DNA of 64,000 bases. Source: Teichococcus rhizosphaerae. GTDB taxonomy: Bacteria > Pseudomonadota > Alphaproteobacteria > Acetobacterales > Acetobacteraceae. A program made the position numbers and the translations under genes. The notes under the pieces are model-generated. The model was not told where the DNA came from. It saw only the letters and a program-made list of their open reading frames with translations, and did not search any database. Positions 16,380-24,923 of the stretch are shown piece after piece (the stretch's first letter is position 1; the number at the start of each line of letters is the position of its first letter). Location: the NCBI RefSeq assembly GCF_002631185.1, contig NZ_PDNU01000036.1:1-64000 (forward strand), given 5' to 3'.

Positions 16380-17552
16380 ATGCTGCCGCTCGCCCGCTTC
16401 ACCGTGCTCGACCTCACCCGCGTCCGCTCCGGCCCCACCTGCGTGCGGCAGCTGGCCGACTGGGGCGCCAACGTCATCAAGATCGAGGCGCCGGAGGCGG
16501 TGGACACCGGCAAGGGCCTGGGCGGCGACACGCATGGCCCCGACTACCAGAACGTCCACCGCAACAAGCGTTCCATCACCCTGAACCTGAAGGCGCCGGA
16601 CGGGCTGGCCGCCTTCCGCCGCATGGTGGCCCAGGCTGACGTGGTGGTGGAGAACTACCGCCCCGACGTGAAGGACCGCCTCGGCATCGGCTACGAGGCG
16701 CTGTCCGCCCTCAACCCGCGCATCGTGCTCGGCTCCATCTCCGGCTTCGGGCAGGACGGGCCCTATGCGCGGCGGCCGGGCTTCGACCAGATCGCCCAGG
16801 GCATGGGCGGGCTGATGAGCGTGACCGGCCTGCCCGGCCAGGGGCCGGTGCGTGCCGGCATTCCCGTGGCCGACCTCACCGCCGGGCTCTACTGCGCCAT
16901 CGGCATCCTCGTCGCCCTGCTGGAGCGGGAGCAGACGGGGCGCGGCCGCTGGGTGCACACCTCGCTGCTCGAGGCCATGGTGGCGATGATGGACTTCCAG
17001 GCCACGCGCTGGACCATGAAGGGCGAGGTGCCGAAGCAGGCCGGCAACGACCACCCCACCACCATTCCCACCGGCCTGTTCCGCACCTCGGACGGCGTCA
17101 TCAACATCGCCGGCGGCGGCGGCGAGATGTGGCGGCGCATCGTTTCCGTGCTCGGCATCGAGGCTGAGGCGGCCGATCCGGAGCTGGCCACCGACGCGCT
17201 GCGCTCGAAGAACCGCGCCAGGACCAACGCCGTGCTCCAGGCGAAGCTGGAAACCGCCACCGCCGCCCACTGGGTCGAGGCCTTCAACGCCGCCGGCGTG
17301 CCCTGCGGCCCGGTCTATTCCATGGACCAGGTGTTCGACGACGCGCAGGTGAGGCATCTGGGCCTCGCCTGGCCGGTGCGGCACCCCGCGCTCGGCGAGA
17401 TCAACCTCGTCCGCCCGCCGATGCAGCTCGCCGGCGTCGAGCCGCCGCGCCAGCCGACGCCGGAGCGCGGCCAGCACACCACCTCCGTGCTGCGCGAATT
17501 CGGCTTCGCCCCCGAGGAGATCGACACGCTGCGCGCCCGCAAAGCCATCTGA
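16380..17552 (+). CDS. Family III CoA-transferase (CaiB/Frc type)
   Basis: Moves CoA between carboxylic acids without a free intermediate. Motifs include FTVLDLTRVRSGPTCVRQLADWGANVIKIE at the N-terminus, NKRSITLNLKAPDG, and a VADLTAGLYCAIG segment in which Asp165 is the likely catalytic aspartate by family analogy. The length is 390. GGAGG lies about 10 bases before ATG 16380. It is followed after 16 bases by an enolase-superfamily dehydratase, so the pair probably act in one catabolic route for a hydroxy- or dicarboxylic acid. The acid itself cannot be read from the sequence. Confidence 0.9.
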   Translation: MLPLARFTVLDLTRVRSGPTCVRQLADWGANVIKIEAPEAVDTGKGLGGDTHGPDYQNVHRNKRSITLNLKAPDGLAAFRRMVAQADVVVENYRPDVKDRLGIGYEALSALNPRIVLGSISGFGQDGPYARRPGFDQIAQGMGGLMSVTGLPGQGPVRAGIPVADLTAGLYCAIGILVALLEREQTGRGRWVHTSLLEAMVAMMDFQATRWTMKGEVPKQAGNDHPTTIPTGLFRTSDGVINIAGGGGEMWRRIVSVLGIEAEAADPELATDALRSKNRARTNAVLQAKLETATAAHWVEAFNAAGVPCGPVYSMDQVFDDAQVRHLGLAWPVRHPALGEINLVRPPMQLAGVEPPRQPTPERGQHTTSVLREFGFAPEEIDTLRARKAI

Positions 17553-17568
17553 CGAGGCCACCCGAACC

Positions 17569-18765
17569 ATGCGCATCACCGCCATCCGCGACGGCGTCGC
17601 CCCCATCGCGAGCGACATCGCCAACGCCTATATCGACTTCTCGAAGATGACGGCCAGCATCGTCGCCGTCACGGTGGAGGATGGCGCGGGCCGCTCCGCC
17701 ACCGGCTTCGGCTTCAACTCCAACGGGCGCTACGCCCAGCCCGGCCTGCTGCGGGAGCGCTTCATCCCGCGCCTGCTGGAAACGCCGGAGGCCCTGCTCT
17801 CCACGCCTGAGGGCACGCTGAACCCGGCCGGCGCCTGGGCGGCGATGATGCGCAACGAGAAGCCCGGCGGCCATGGCGAGCGCTCCGTCGCGGTCGGCGT
17901 GCTGGACATGGCGCTGTGGGACGCGGCGGCGAAGCTGGAGGGCGTGCCGCTGTGGAAGCTGCTGGCCACCCGCTACCGCCAGGGCCCGGAAGGCAGCCAG
18001 GCCGATGAAAGCGCCTGGATCTACGCGGCCGGCGGCTACTACTACCCGGGCAAGGGCGTCGATCAGCTCGTCGAGGAGATGCGCCGCTATCTCGGCATGG
18101 GCTATTCGGTGGTGAAGATGAAGATCGGCGGCGCGCCCGGCACGCCGCTGCGCGACGCGCTGAAGGAGGACATCGCCCGCATCGAGGCGGTGCTGAAGCT
18201 GCTGGATGGCGACGGCTCGCGCCTGTGCGTGGACGTCAACGGCCGTTTCGGCCTGCACGCGGCGCTGAGCTACGGGGCGGCGCTCGCCCCCTATAGCCTG
18301 CGCTGGTACGAGGAGCCGCTGGACCCACTGGACTACAGCACCCATGCCGCGCTGGCCGAGCACTATCCCGGTCCCATCGCCACGGGCGAGAACCTGTTCT
18401 CCATGCAGGACGCGCGCAACCTGATCCGCCATGGCGGGCTGCGCCCCGACCGGGACATCCTGCAGTTCGATCCCGCGCTCTCCTATGGCCTCGTGGAATA
18501 CCTCCGCACGCTGGAGATGCTCGGCCAGCATGGCTGGTCGCCCCGCCGCTGCGTGCCGCATGGCGGGCAACAGTTCGCGCTCAACATCGCCATCGGGCTC
18601 GGCCTCGGGGGCAATGAAAGCTATCCGGAGGTGTTCGCGCCCTTTGGCGGCTTCGCCGACGACACGCCGGTGCGGGACAGCCGCATCCGGCCGCACGAGA
18701 CGCCGGGCATCGGCTTCGAGCGGAAATCGGCGTTGTATGCGGTGCTGAGGACGCTGCTCGGCTGA
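17569..18765 (+). CDS. Enolase-superfamily dehydratase, D(-)-tartrate dehydratase-like
   Basis: Belongs to the mandelate racemase subgroup, in which a divalent metal stabilises an enolate after proton abstraction. The K-x-K base motif is at Lys183/Lys185 (VVKMKIGG). Metal ligands are Asp222 (VDVNGR), Glu248 (WYEEP) and Glu274 (TGEN), and His331 (PHGG) is the second catalytic residue. The 26/26/57 spacing of the D, E, E and H residues, together with LQFDPALSYGLVEYLRTLE, matches what I recall of the characterised D-tartrate dehydratase of Bradyrhizobium, which makes oxaloacetate. Length 398. It is the second gene of a two-gene unit. Substrate assignment is by similarity only. Confidence 0.85.
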   Translation: MRITAIRDGVAPIASDIANAYIDFSKMTASIVAVTVEDGAGRSATGFGFNSNGRYAQPGLLRERFIPRLLETPEALLSTPEGTLNPAGAWAAMMRNEKPGGHGERSVAVGVLDMALWDAAAKLEGVPLWKLLATRYRQGPEGSQADESAWIYAAGGYYYPGKGVDQLVEEMRRYLGMGYSVVKMKIGGAPGTPLRDALKEDIARIEAVLKLLDGDGSRLCVDVNGRFGLHAALSYGAALAPYSLRWYEEPLDPLDYSTHAALAEHYPGPIATGENLFSMQDARNLIRHGGLRPDRDILQFDPALSYGLVEYLRTLEMLGQHGWSPRRCVPHGGQQFALNIAIGLGLGGNESYPEVFAPFGGFADDTPVRDSRIRPHETPGIGFERKSALYAVLRTLLG

Positions 18766-18775
18766 GGAAGGGAGG

Positions 18776-18810
18776 CCAGGGGAAGGAATTCCCCTGGGCC
18801 CCGTTTTTTT
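18776..18810 (+). terminator. Intrinsic terminator with GGAA tetraloop
   Basis: CCAGGGGAA and TTCCCCTGG form a 9-bp stem closed by GGAA, followed six bases later by seven T residues (18804-18810). It ends the CoA-transferase/dehydratase transcript, and the convergent glycosyltransferase stops just beyond at 18815. Confidence 0.85.
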
Positions 18811-18814
18811 CCTG

Positions 18815-20161
18815 TCAGTTCGCGGCCGCCGCCTCGCCGAGGCTCACGCCCAGGCGGGCATAGACCTCCGCCAGCCTCTTCTCATAGGCGGCGTTGCTGA
18901 ACAGCGCGGCGCGCCGCGGGCCAGCGGCGGCGAGCCAGGCGCGCAGCTCCGCATCGCCGTCCAGCGCGCGGATCGCCTCCACCATGGCCCGCACGTCATA
19001 GGGATCGACGGTGATGGCGGCATCCCCCACCACCTCGGGCAGGGAGGAGGTGTTGGAGGTCATCACCGGCGTGCCCAGCATCATCGCCTCCAGCGCCGGC
19101 AGGCCGAAGCCCTCATAGAGCGAGGGGAACAGCGCCGCCTTCGCGCCGCGCACCAGCGAGACCAGCAGCCGGAAGGGCACGTAGTCCAGCAGGACGATCT
19201 TGCGCCGGGTGCGCAGGATGGAACCCTCCTGCACCTGGTAGCGGATATGGTCGTCGAACAGGAGCTGCAGCTCCTGCTCGCTCTTCCAGGCCTGCTTGCC
19301 GACGATGACCAGCGGCAGCTCGGAGGCGGAGGACAGGTAAGCCTCGATCATGCGGCCCACGTTCTTCTTCGGCTCGATGGCGCCGAAGAACAGGAAGTAG
19401 CCCTTCCAGGGCAGGCCGAAGCTGCCCATCACCTCGTCCTGCGCCTCGCCCAGCGGCTTCTCGGCAAACTTCCGCGGCAGCTCGACGGCCTGGTAGGTGT
19501 TCGTCACCTTCTCCGGGTCGGCGCCGAGCAGGTTGATGATGTCCTGCCGCGAGGTCTCGCTCACCGTCACGATGTGGTCGGCCTGGCGCACCAGCAGGCG
19601 GGTCAGCCGGTGGTACTGGCGCTTGTTGTCGAGCGTGGTGTAGGGCAGGCGCAGCGGCACCAGGTCGTGCAGGCAATAGATGTTTTTGGCCCCCGCCAGC
19701 CGCATCGGGATCGGGTAGGTCCAGTGCATCACCTCGGGCGGGCGCGGCATGCGCACGGTCAGCCGCCGCTTGAAGTGCTTGAAGTAGTTGGTGGCCAGGG
19801 TGAAGCCGTTCTCGACGTTCCACAGATGGTCGAAATGCGGCAGCCGGCTCTCGAAGGCGCTGGCCACCACCTTGCCGGTGATCGGCACATGGGTGGCGTA
19901 TTCGCCGAGCGGGCCCATCGCCACCCGCCGCACGGCGCGCAGCCAGCGCAGCCGCCTGGCCGTGTCGCCCAGGCGGTTGTCGAAGAAGGCGACCTCGCGG
20001 ATCAGCTCGTTGCGGCTGGGGCTGGCCTCGGTGCCGTAGAGCACCCCCACCTCCGCCCCCATCGCCCCCAGCCGGAAGCTGAGGTTGCGGGCATAGGTGG
20101 CGACGCCCGTGCCCTGTTCGAGCGCGAGGTTGTAGCCGTCGAGATAGATTCGCGAGCGCAT
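18815..20161 (-). CDS. GT4-family glycosyltransferase
   Basis: GT-B fold, retaining glycosyltransferase of 448 residues using a nucleotide sugar. The N-terminal acceptor domain begins [22 protein letters not shown], typical of mannosyl/rhamnosyl transferases. The donor domain has [18 protein letters not shown], and the conserved nucleotide-sugar motif is [20 protein letters not shown]. No signal peptide or membrane helix is present, so it acts on the cytoplasmic face. It is the outermost gene of the surface-polysaccharide region and diverges from a second GT4-type enzyme across a tandem repeat. It probably adds a sugar to the exported glycan; donor and linkage are unknown. Confidence 0.9.
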   Translation of the reverse strand: MRSRIYLDGYNLALEQGTGVATYARNLSFRLGAMGAEVGVLYGTEASPSRNELIREVAFFDNRLGDTARRLRWLRAVRRVAMGPLGEYATHVPITGKVVASAFESRLPHFDHLWNVENGFTLATNYFKHFKRRLTVRMPRPPEVMHWTYPIPMRLAGAKNIYCLHDLVPLRLPYTTLDNKRQYHRLTRLLVRQADHIVTVSETSRQDIINLLGADPEKVTNTYQAVELPRKFAEKPLGEAQDEVMGSFGLPWKGYFLFFGAIEPKKNVGRMIEAYLSSASELPLVIVGKQAWKSEQELQLLFDDHIRYQVQEGSILRTRRKIVLLDYVPFRLLVSLVRGAKAALFPSLYEGFGLPALEAMMLGTPVMTSNTSSLPEVVGDAAITVDPYDVRAMVEAIRALDGDAELRAWLAAAGPRRAALFSNAAYEKRLAEVYARLGVSLGEAAAAN

Positions 20162-20192
20162 GGGGGAACCCTAGGCCGAGATCCGCCCCAGG

Positions 20193-20264
20193 GGTAGCCA
20201 GCTCGGTAGCCAGCTCGGTAGCCAGGTCGGTGGCCAGGTCGGTGGCCAGGTCGGTGGCCAGTTG
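20193..20264. repeat. Six 12-bp tandem repeats between divergent glycosyltransferase genes
   Basis: Units are GGTAGCCAGCTC twice, GGTAGCCAGGTC once, GGTGGCCAGGTC twice and GGTGGCCAGTTG once, grading from one variant to the other. The array lies in the 184-base region between the starts at 20161 (minus) and 20346 (plus) and is outside both reading frames. Copy-number change would alter promoter spacing for one or both genes. Confidence 0.85.
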
Positions 20265-20345
20265 GCGCGTCCGGCGCCGCGCCGCTCTTGACCACGCGGC
20301 CCCGGCAGGGGGATGGGAGGGGAGGCACCGCAGGCGGGAGGGCAC

Positions 20346-22517
20346 ATGCTGGACGACGCGGAAGCATTGCGGCGGGAAGCGGACGGGCTGCGCGACCGGC
20401 GGGAATGGCGCGCGGCGGCGGCGGCCTACGCGGCCTTCCTGCGCCTGCGCCCCGAGGATGCCGGCATGCAGGTGCAGCAGGGGCACTGCCTGAAGGAGGC
20501 CGGCGACATCGCCGGCGCGCTGGCGCTCTACCACGCCGCCGCCGGGGCCCGGCCGGGGGATGCCGACATCCCGCTGCAGATCGGCCATGCGGAGAAGCTG
20601 CGCGGCGCCCGCGGCGCGGCGCTGGAGGCCTATGGCCGGGCCGTGCTGCTGGACCCGCGCTCCGAGAGCGCCTGGCGGGAATGGCGCGCCTTGGCCGGCG
20701 AGCGCCCCGGGCGCCCCCCGGGCCGCCCGCTGCCCGCCGCCGCCGGCGTGGTGCTGGACCTCACCGACCTCGCCAACTGGATCGGCGGCGGCCGACGGGC
20801 GCCCAGCGGCATCCAGCGCGTGCAGCTCGACATCGCCCGCGCGGCGCTGGAGGAGCCCAGCCCGCCGCGGCTCTGCGCCATGCCGGCCTCCCCCGGCGGC
20901 CATGGTCCCGGCTGGCGCGAGCTGCCGGCGCCCCTCTTCCTGCGGCTCGACCGGCTGATGAGCGAGGGCGCCGACCCGGAGGAGGCCGACTGGAAGGACG
21001 CCGCCACGCTGCTGGAGGCGCTGCTCGCCGCTCCGCCGCCGCTGCGCTTCGCGCCCGGCGCCGTGCTGGTGACGCTGGGCGGGACATGGGGCATGCCGGA
21101 CCACCTCGCCAGCCTGCGCGTTGCCCGCGAGCGGGACGGGCTGCGCCATGTGCCGCTGCTGCATGACTGCATCCCCCTGCTGCTGCCCGAGCATTGCGCG
21201 GAAGGGGTGACGCGCGCCTATGCCCGCTGGTTCGCCAACCTGGCGCTGCACGCCGATGGGGTGCTGGCCGTGTCCCGCTCCACGGCGGACGACATGCGCC
21301 GCCTGCACGGGGCCCTGCTGCCCGGCCTGCCGGTGCCGCCCGCCGCCGTGCTGCGGCTGGATGCCGCCCCCCGTGCCCTGACGCGCCCGGCGCCCGCCCC
21401 GCCGCCCGAGCACCCCCTGCTGCGCGACGGCACGCCCTTTGTGCTGTTCGTCTCCACCATCGAGGCGCGCAAGAACCACCTGATGGCGTTCGGCGCCTGG
21501 CTGGCGCTGCTGCGCCGGCTGGGGCCGGAGGCGGTGCCGGTGCTGGTCTGCGTCGGCCGGCCGGGATGGCTGGCGGAGGCGGCGCTGGCGCTGCGCGACT
21601 CGCTGCCGGAGCTGAGATCGCGCATCCGCATCCTGCACGACGTGCCGGACCCGCTGCTGGCGGCGCTGTACCGGAACTGCCTGTTCACCCTCTACAACAG
21701 CCACCACGAGGGCTGGGGCCTGCCGGTGACGGAAAGCCTGGCCGCCGGCAAGGTGCCGCTGGTGCCCGCGCATTCGGCGCTGCGCGAGGCGGGGGAAGGC
21801 GGCGCGCTGTTCTTCGCTCCCGGCAGCGAGCCCGACCTGCTGGAGAAGCTCGCCCGCCTGATCACCGACCCTGCCTTCCGGGCGGAGGCGGAGGCGCGCA
21901 TCGCCGCCGCCCCGCCGCTGCGGAGCTGGAACGCGGTGGCGGCGCAGCTCATGGCCGAGGCGCGCGCCCTGGCGCTGGCCGCCCCGGCCGACCTGCTGGC
22001 GCGCCTGCCGGTGCCCTCCGGCCGGCGGCACCGGCTGCGGCGGATCGAGACGGGCCGTCCCTCGCCGGAGATGGCGATCGCCGAGGCGGTGCGGCGGGGC
22101 GAGGGCTGGCACGCGCTGGAGGCGGAGGAGGCCTGGACCCGGCCGGGCGAGGCGCTGCTGGCGATCCCGCTCGGCCCCGATCAGGCCGGGCCGCTGCGGC
22201 TGGAGCTGGCGCTGCGGGCGCCGGCCGGGGCGCCGCGCGCGGTGGAGGTGCTGGCGCAGCGCGAGGGGGCGGAGCCGGCCGCGCCGGCCGCGCTGCAACT
22301 CCGGGCGGGCGAGTCGCTGAGCCTGGCGCTGGAGGTGCCGGCAGGCGGGCCGCTGCTGCGGGTGGAGCTGCTGAGCCAGGTGCCGCCGGAGGATGGGGAG
22401 ACGGCGCATCTGGGCATCGGCGTCGCGGGCTTCGGCGTGGCCCGCGCCGGGCGGCTGGAGGACCGGCTGGGCCTGCTGGAGGAGCGCCGCTTCCTCGCCG
22501 CGCGGCCGGTGATGTGA
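20346..22517 (+). CDS. TPR-glycosyltransferase fusion protein, 723 residues
   Basis: Three parts are visible. Residues 1-100 are tetratricopeptide-like helices (AAYAAFLRLRPEDAGMQVQQG, ALALYHAAAGARPGDADI). Residues 140-560 form a GT4-type glycosyltransferase (RAPSGIQRVQLDIARA, VLAVSRSTADDM, FVSTIEARKNHLMAFGAW, NSHHEGWGLPVTESLAAGK). Residues 570-723 are a beta-rich tail. ATG 20346 has GGAGG 6 bases upstream; an earlier in-frame start at 20313 is less likely. Its stop overlaps the start of the bluB remnant. TPR-GT fusions are common in capsule and adhesin-glycosylation loci, and the TPR part probably docks partners. Sugar specificity is unknown. Confidence 0.85.
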   Translation: MLDDAEALRREADGLRDRREWRAAAAAYAAFLRLRPEDAGMQVQQGHCLKEAGDIAGALALYHAAAGARPGDADIPLQIGHAEKLRGARGAALEAYGRAVLLDPRSESAWREWRALAGERPGRPPGRPLPAAAGVVLDLTDLANWIGGGRRAPSGIQRVQLDIARAALEEPSPPRLCAMPASPGGHGPGWRELPAPLFLRLDRLMSEGADPEEADWKDAATLLEALLAAPPPLRFAPGAVLVTLGGTWGMPDHLASLRVARERDGLRHVPLLHDCIPLLLPEHCAEGVTRAYARWFANLALHADGVLAVSRSTADDMRRLHGALLPGLPVPPAAVLRLDAAPRALTRPAPAPPPEHPLLRDGTPFVLFVSTIEARKNHLMAFGAWLALLRRLGPEAVPVLVCVGRPGWLAEAALALRDSLPELRSRIRILHDVPDPLLAALYRNCLFTLYNSHHEGWGLPVTESLAAGKVPLVPAHSALREAGEGGALFFAPGSEPDLLEKLARLITDPAFRAEAEARIAAAPPLRSWNAVAAQLMAEARALALAAPADLLARLPVPSGRRHRLRRIETGRPSPEMAIAEAVRRGEGWHALEAEEAWTRPGEALLAIPLGPDQAGPLRLELALRAPAGAPRAVEVLAQREGAEPAAPAALQLRAGESLSLALEVPAGGPLLRVELLSQVPPEDGETAHLGIGVAGFGVARAGRLEDRLGLLEERRFLAARPVM

Positions 22518-23138
22518 GGCAGCTCCCCTTCGACGCCGACTTCCAGGCGCGGCTGGAGCTGCTGTTCCGCTGGCGGCGCGATGTCCGCCACTTCCGCCCC
22601 GAGCCGGTGCCGGAGGCGGTGCTGGAGCGGCTGGTGGCGCTGGCCGGGCTGGCCCCCTCGGTGGGCCTGAGCCAGCCCTGGCGCTTCGTGCTGGTGGAGG
22701 AGCCGGCGCGCCGCGCCGCCTTGCGCGAGAACTTCCGCCGCTGCGGCGCTGGCGGCGCAGCCGGCGGAGCGCGCCGCCCATTATGCCCGGCTGAAGCTGT
22801 CGGGGCTGGACCAGGCGCCCTGCCAGCTCGCCCTCTTCACCCTTCCCGAGCCGGAGCAGGGCCATGGCCTCGGCCGCCGCACCATGCCGCAGGCGCTGGA
22901 CTATTCGGCGGTGATGGCGGCGCACACGCTGTGGCTGGCCGCCCGCGCCATGGGGCTGGGGCTCGGCTGGGTGTCGATCCTGGAGCCGGAGGGGGTGGCG
23001 GCGGCGCTGGCGGTACCGGCCGAATGGCGCTTCATCGGCCTGTTCTGCCTGGGCTACCCGCGGGCGGAATCCGACGTGCCGGAATTGCAGGCCGAGGGGT
23101 GGGAGACGCGCCGCCCCGTGCCGTTGCTGCGGCGCTGA
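22514..23138 (+). pseudogene. bluB: Frameshifted bluB (5,6-dimethylbenzimidazole synthase)
   Basis: BluB breaks down reduced FMN to make the lower ligand of vitamin B12. The N-terminal half from GTG 22514 reads LLFRWRRDVRHFRPEPVPE and LAPSVGLSQPWRFVLVEEP, the BluB signature, but runs out of frame after RENFRR at about 22735-22742. The rest continues in the next frame from about 22743 (ERAAHYARLKLSGLDQAP, then AARAMGLGLGWVSILEPE and RFIGLFCLGYP). Together the halves cover the whole family length. The break lies in a GC-rich GCGGCG run, so it may be a true mutation or an assembly error. The GTG start overlaps the preceding stop by 4 bases. Confidence 0.85.
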
Positions 23139-23149
23139 CGGCGGCGGGC

Positions 23150-23178
23150 GGGCCGGGAGGGGACGCCCCTCCCGGCCC
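23150..23178. terminator. 13-bp hairpin between convergent genes
   Basis: GGGCCGGGAGGGG pairs exactly with CCCCTCCCGGCCC around ACG. It lies between the end of bluB (plus) and the end of the kpsD-like gene (minus) and could end both transcripts, though neither side has a T-run. Confidence 0.5.
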
Positions 23179-23186
23179 CGGCCCGG

Positions 23187-24923
23187 TCAGTCGAAGACGC
23201 GCACCGAGAGCGCCGACTGGTAGATCAGCTGCAGCAGGTCGCGGGCGATCTGGAAGCTCTTGGCCCCCAGCTGCGGCAGGATGATCAGCTCGTCGCCCGG
23301 GCGCGGCCCCTCGCGCGGGTCGAGGATGATCTGGCCGCTGGCGCGGCGGATCATCACCCCGCCATCGTCGCCGCGCTGGGTGTAGCCGCCGGCCGCCTTC
23401 ACATAGTCCGGGATGGTCATGTTCGGGCGCCACAGGATGGCCTGCGGCGTCGTCACCTCGCCGGCCACCAGCACCGTGTCGGAGCGCTCGGGGATGACGA
23501 TGGTGTCGCCATCCTCCAGCCGGACATTGGTGCAGCGCCCGGCATTGTCCACCACCACCAGCCGTCCCTCCGGCTGCAGCCGGCGGCCGCGCTGGATGTA
23601 GTTGGAGACGAGCTGCGCCTCGCTGGCGCGGATCTCGGCGACGCCCGTGGTGGCGGAGGTGGCGGTGAAGAGCTGCCGCTCCAGCCGGTCCAGCGCCTCG
23701 TTGATCGAGCGGCGCTGCTGCGCCGCGATGCGCTTGCGCAGCAGGTAGACCGAGCCGGTGTCCGCCAGATGCGGCTCCACCGCGATATGGTCCAGCAGTT
23801 GGCAGAGGTTCATGTCGCGGTCGGCCACCAGCACCGAGGGGCCGATGCGGCTGCCCTCGACGAAGACGCGCACCGTGGGCGCCGGCGCGTCGGTGATGAA
23901 GGTCACCACGTCCTGGTCCAGCAGCGACTGGCGGCGCAGCGCCGGGATGTCCAGGTAGCGCGACCAGGGCTGGCCGTTGCGCGTGCCGCGGATGACGGCG
24001 TTGGTGGCCGCCGGCAGCGGCCCCGCGAGCTCCATCAGCTCGCTGCCCGCCATGGCGCGGTCCTTCACCTCGAAGAGGTAGTTGTTGCGGATGGCGCCAT
24101 CGACCGAGACGGTTGGGCCCTGGCTGCCGACCACGATGGTGTCGCCGTCCTGCAGCGTCAGGCCGGGCAGCTTGCCCTGCAGCAGGAAGGGGTAGAGGTC
24201 GATGCGGGTGACGGCCCGGCTGCCGCGGTTGACCACGATGTCGCGGTAGGAGCCGCGCACCGGATCGACGCCGCCGGCGCGCAGCAGGTAGTCCAGCACC
24301 GTGTCGGAGGCCGAGCCGCGGTGGCGCCCCGGCAGCTTGACGAAGCCGGTGACATAGACGCCGATCTGGCTGGCCGAGAGCAGCACGGCATAGACCTGCA
24401 CCTGCTGGGTGTAGATCCGCCGCACCTCGGCCTCCACGGTGCGCTGCAGGTCGCCGGCGCGGGTGCCGGCCAGGCGCAGCGGCCCGATGTTGGGCAGGAA
24501 CAGGTTGCCCTCCGGGTCGATGGCGCCCATCACCTCCGCATCCACCGGGCCCCAGACGCGCACGCTGACGCGGTCCCCGGGCCCGAGGCGGTAGTTGGGG
24601 TTGCTGGTCTCGGAGGGCGTCGGCGCCGAGCGGGCGAACAGCGCCGCGCCGAACACGGTGCGGCTCGGCCCGGCGGGGCGGAAGGGCTCGGCCAGCGGCC
24701 CCTCGGCGGTGGCGCCGGCCTCCGCCTCGGTGGTGCTGCCGGCGCGGTTGATGATGCTGGTCTCGGGCAGCAGCTCCGGCACGGTCTGCGGCAGGTCGTT
24801 GCCGCCGCCCTGCGCCATGCGCGCCGGCACCGGCGGGCTGAGCAGGGAACTCGGTTGCGCCACCGCCTGGCCGGCGGTCAGGACCGCCAGGAGGGCGGCG
24901 ATCAGCGCGCGGTTAGAGAGCAT
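23187..24923 (-). CDS. kpsD: Outer-membrane polysaccharide export protein (Wza/KpsD type)
   Basis: Forms the channel that carries capsule polysaccharide through the periplasm and outer membrane. A signal peptide (ALIAALLAVLTAGQAVAQ) is followed by the Poly_export domain (NYRLGPGDRVSVRVWG, DPEGNLFLPNIGPLRL). Then come several SLBB repeats (VYVTGFVKLPGRHRG, SVDGAIRNNYLFEV, VLVAGEVTTPQAILW), ending in a helix. There is no lipobox Cys, unlike Wza and like KpsD. Length 578. ATG 24923 overlaps the upstream kpsE-like gene by 11 bases; the longer frame to 24956 is less likely. It is the last gene of the export operon. Confidence 0.9.
   Translation of the reverse strand: MLSNRALIAALLAVLTAGQAVAQPSSLLSPPVPARMAQGGGNDLPQTVPELLPETSIINRAGSTTEAEAGATAEGPLAEPFRPAGPSRTVFGAALFARSAPTPSETSNPNYRLGPGDRVSVRVWGPVDAEVMGAIDPEGNLFLPNIGPLRLAGTRAGDLQRTVEAEVRRIYTQQVQVYAVLLSASQIGVYVTGFVKLPGRHRGSASDTVLDYLLRAGGVDPVRGSYRDIVVNRGSRAVTRIDLYPFLLQGKLPGLTLQDGDTIVVGSQGPTVSVDGAIRNNYLFEVKDRAMAGSELMELAGPLPAATNAVIRGTRNGQPWSRYLDIPALRRQSLLDQDVVTFITDAPAPTVRVFVEGSRIGPSVLVADRDMNLCQLLDHIAVEPHLADTGSVYLLRKRIAAQQRRSINEALDRLERQLFTATSATTGVAEIRASEAQLVSNYIQRGRRLQPEGRLVVVDNAGRCTNVRLEDGDTIVIPERSDTVLVAGEVTTPQAILWRPNMTIPDYVKAAGGYTQRGDDGGVMIRRASGQIILDPREGPRPGDELIILPQLGAKSFQIARDLLQLIYQSALSVRVFD

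Noticed and set aside
20193-20264. Considered as a CRISPR array
   Set aside because: The 12-bp units are contiguous with no spacers.
22400-22514. Possible cobalamin riboswitch before bluB
   Set aside because: The bluB start overlaps the end of the glycosyltransferase gene, leaving no leader for an aptamer.
19113-22925. Very long minus-strand open frame (over 1200 codons) across both glycosyltransferase genes
   Set aside because: It lies antisense to, or in the wrong frame of, clearly real genes and has low-complexity Arg/Gln/His composition. It is a by-product of high G+C.
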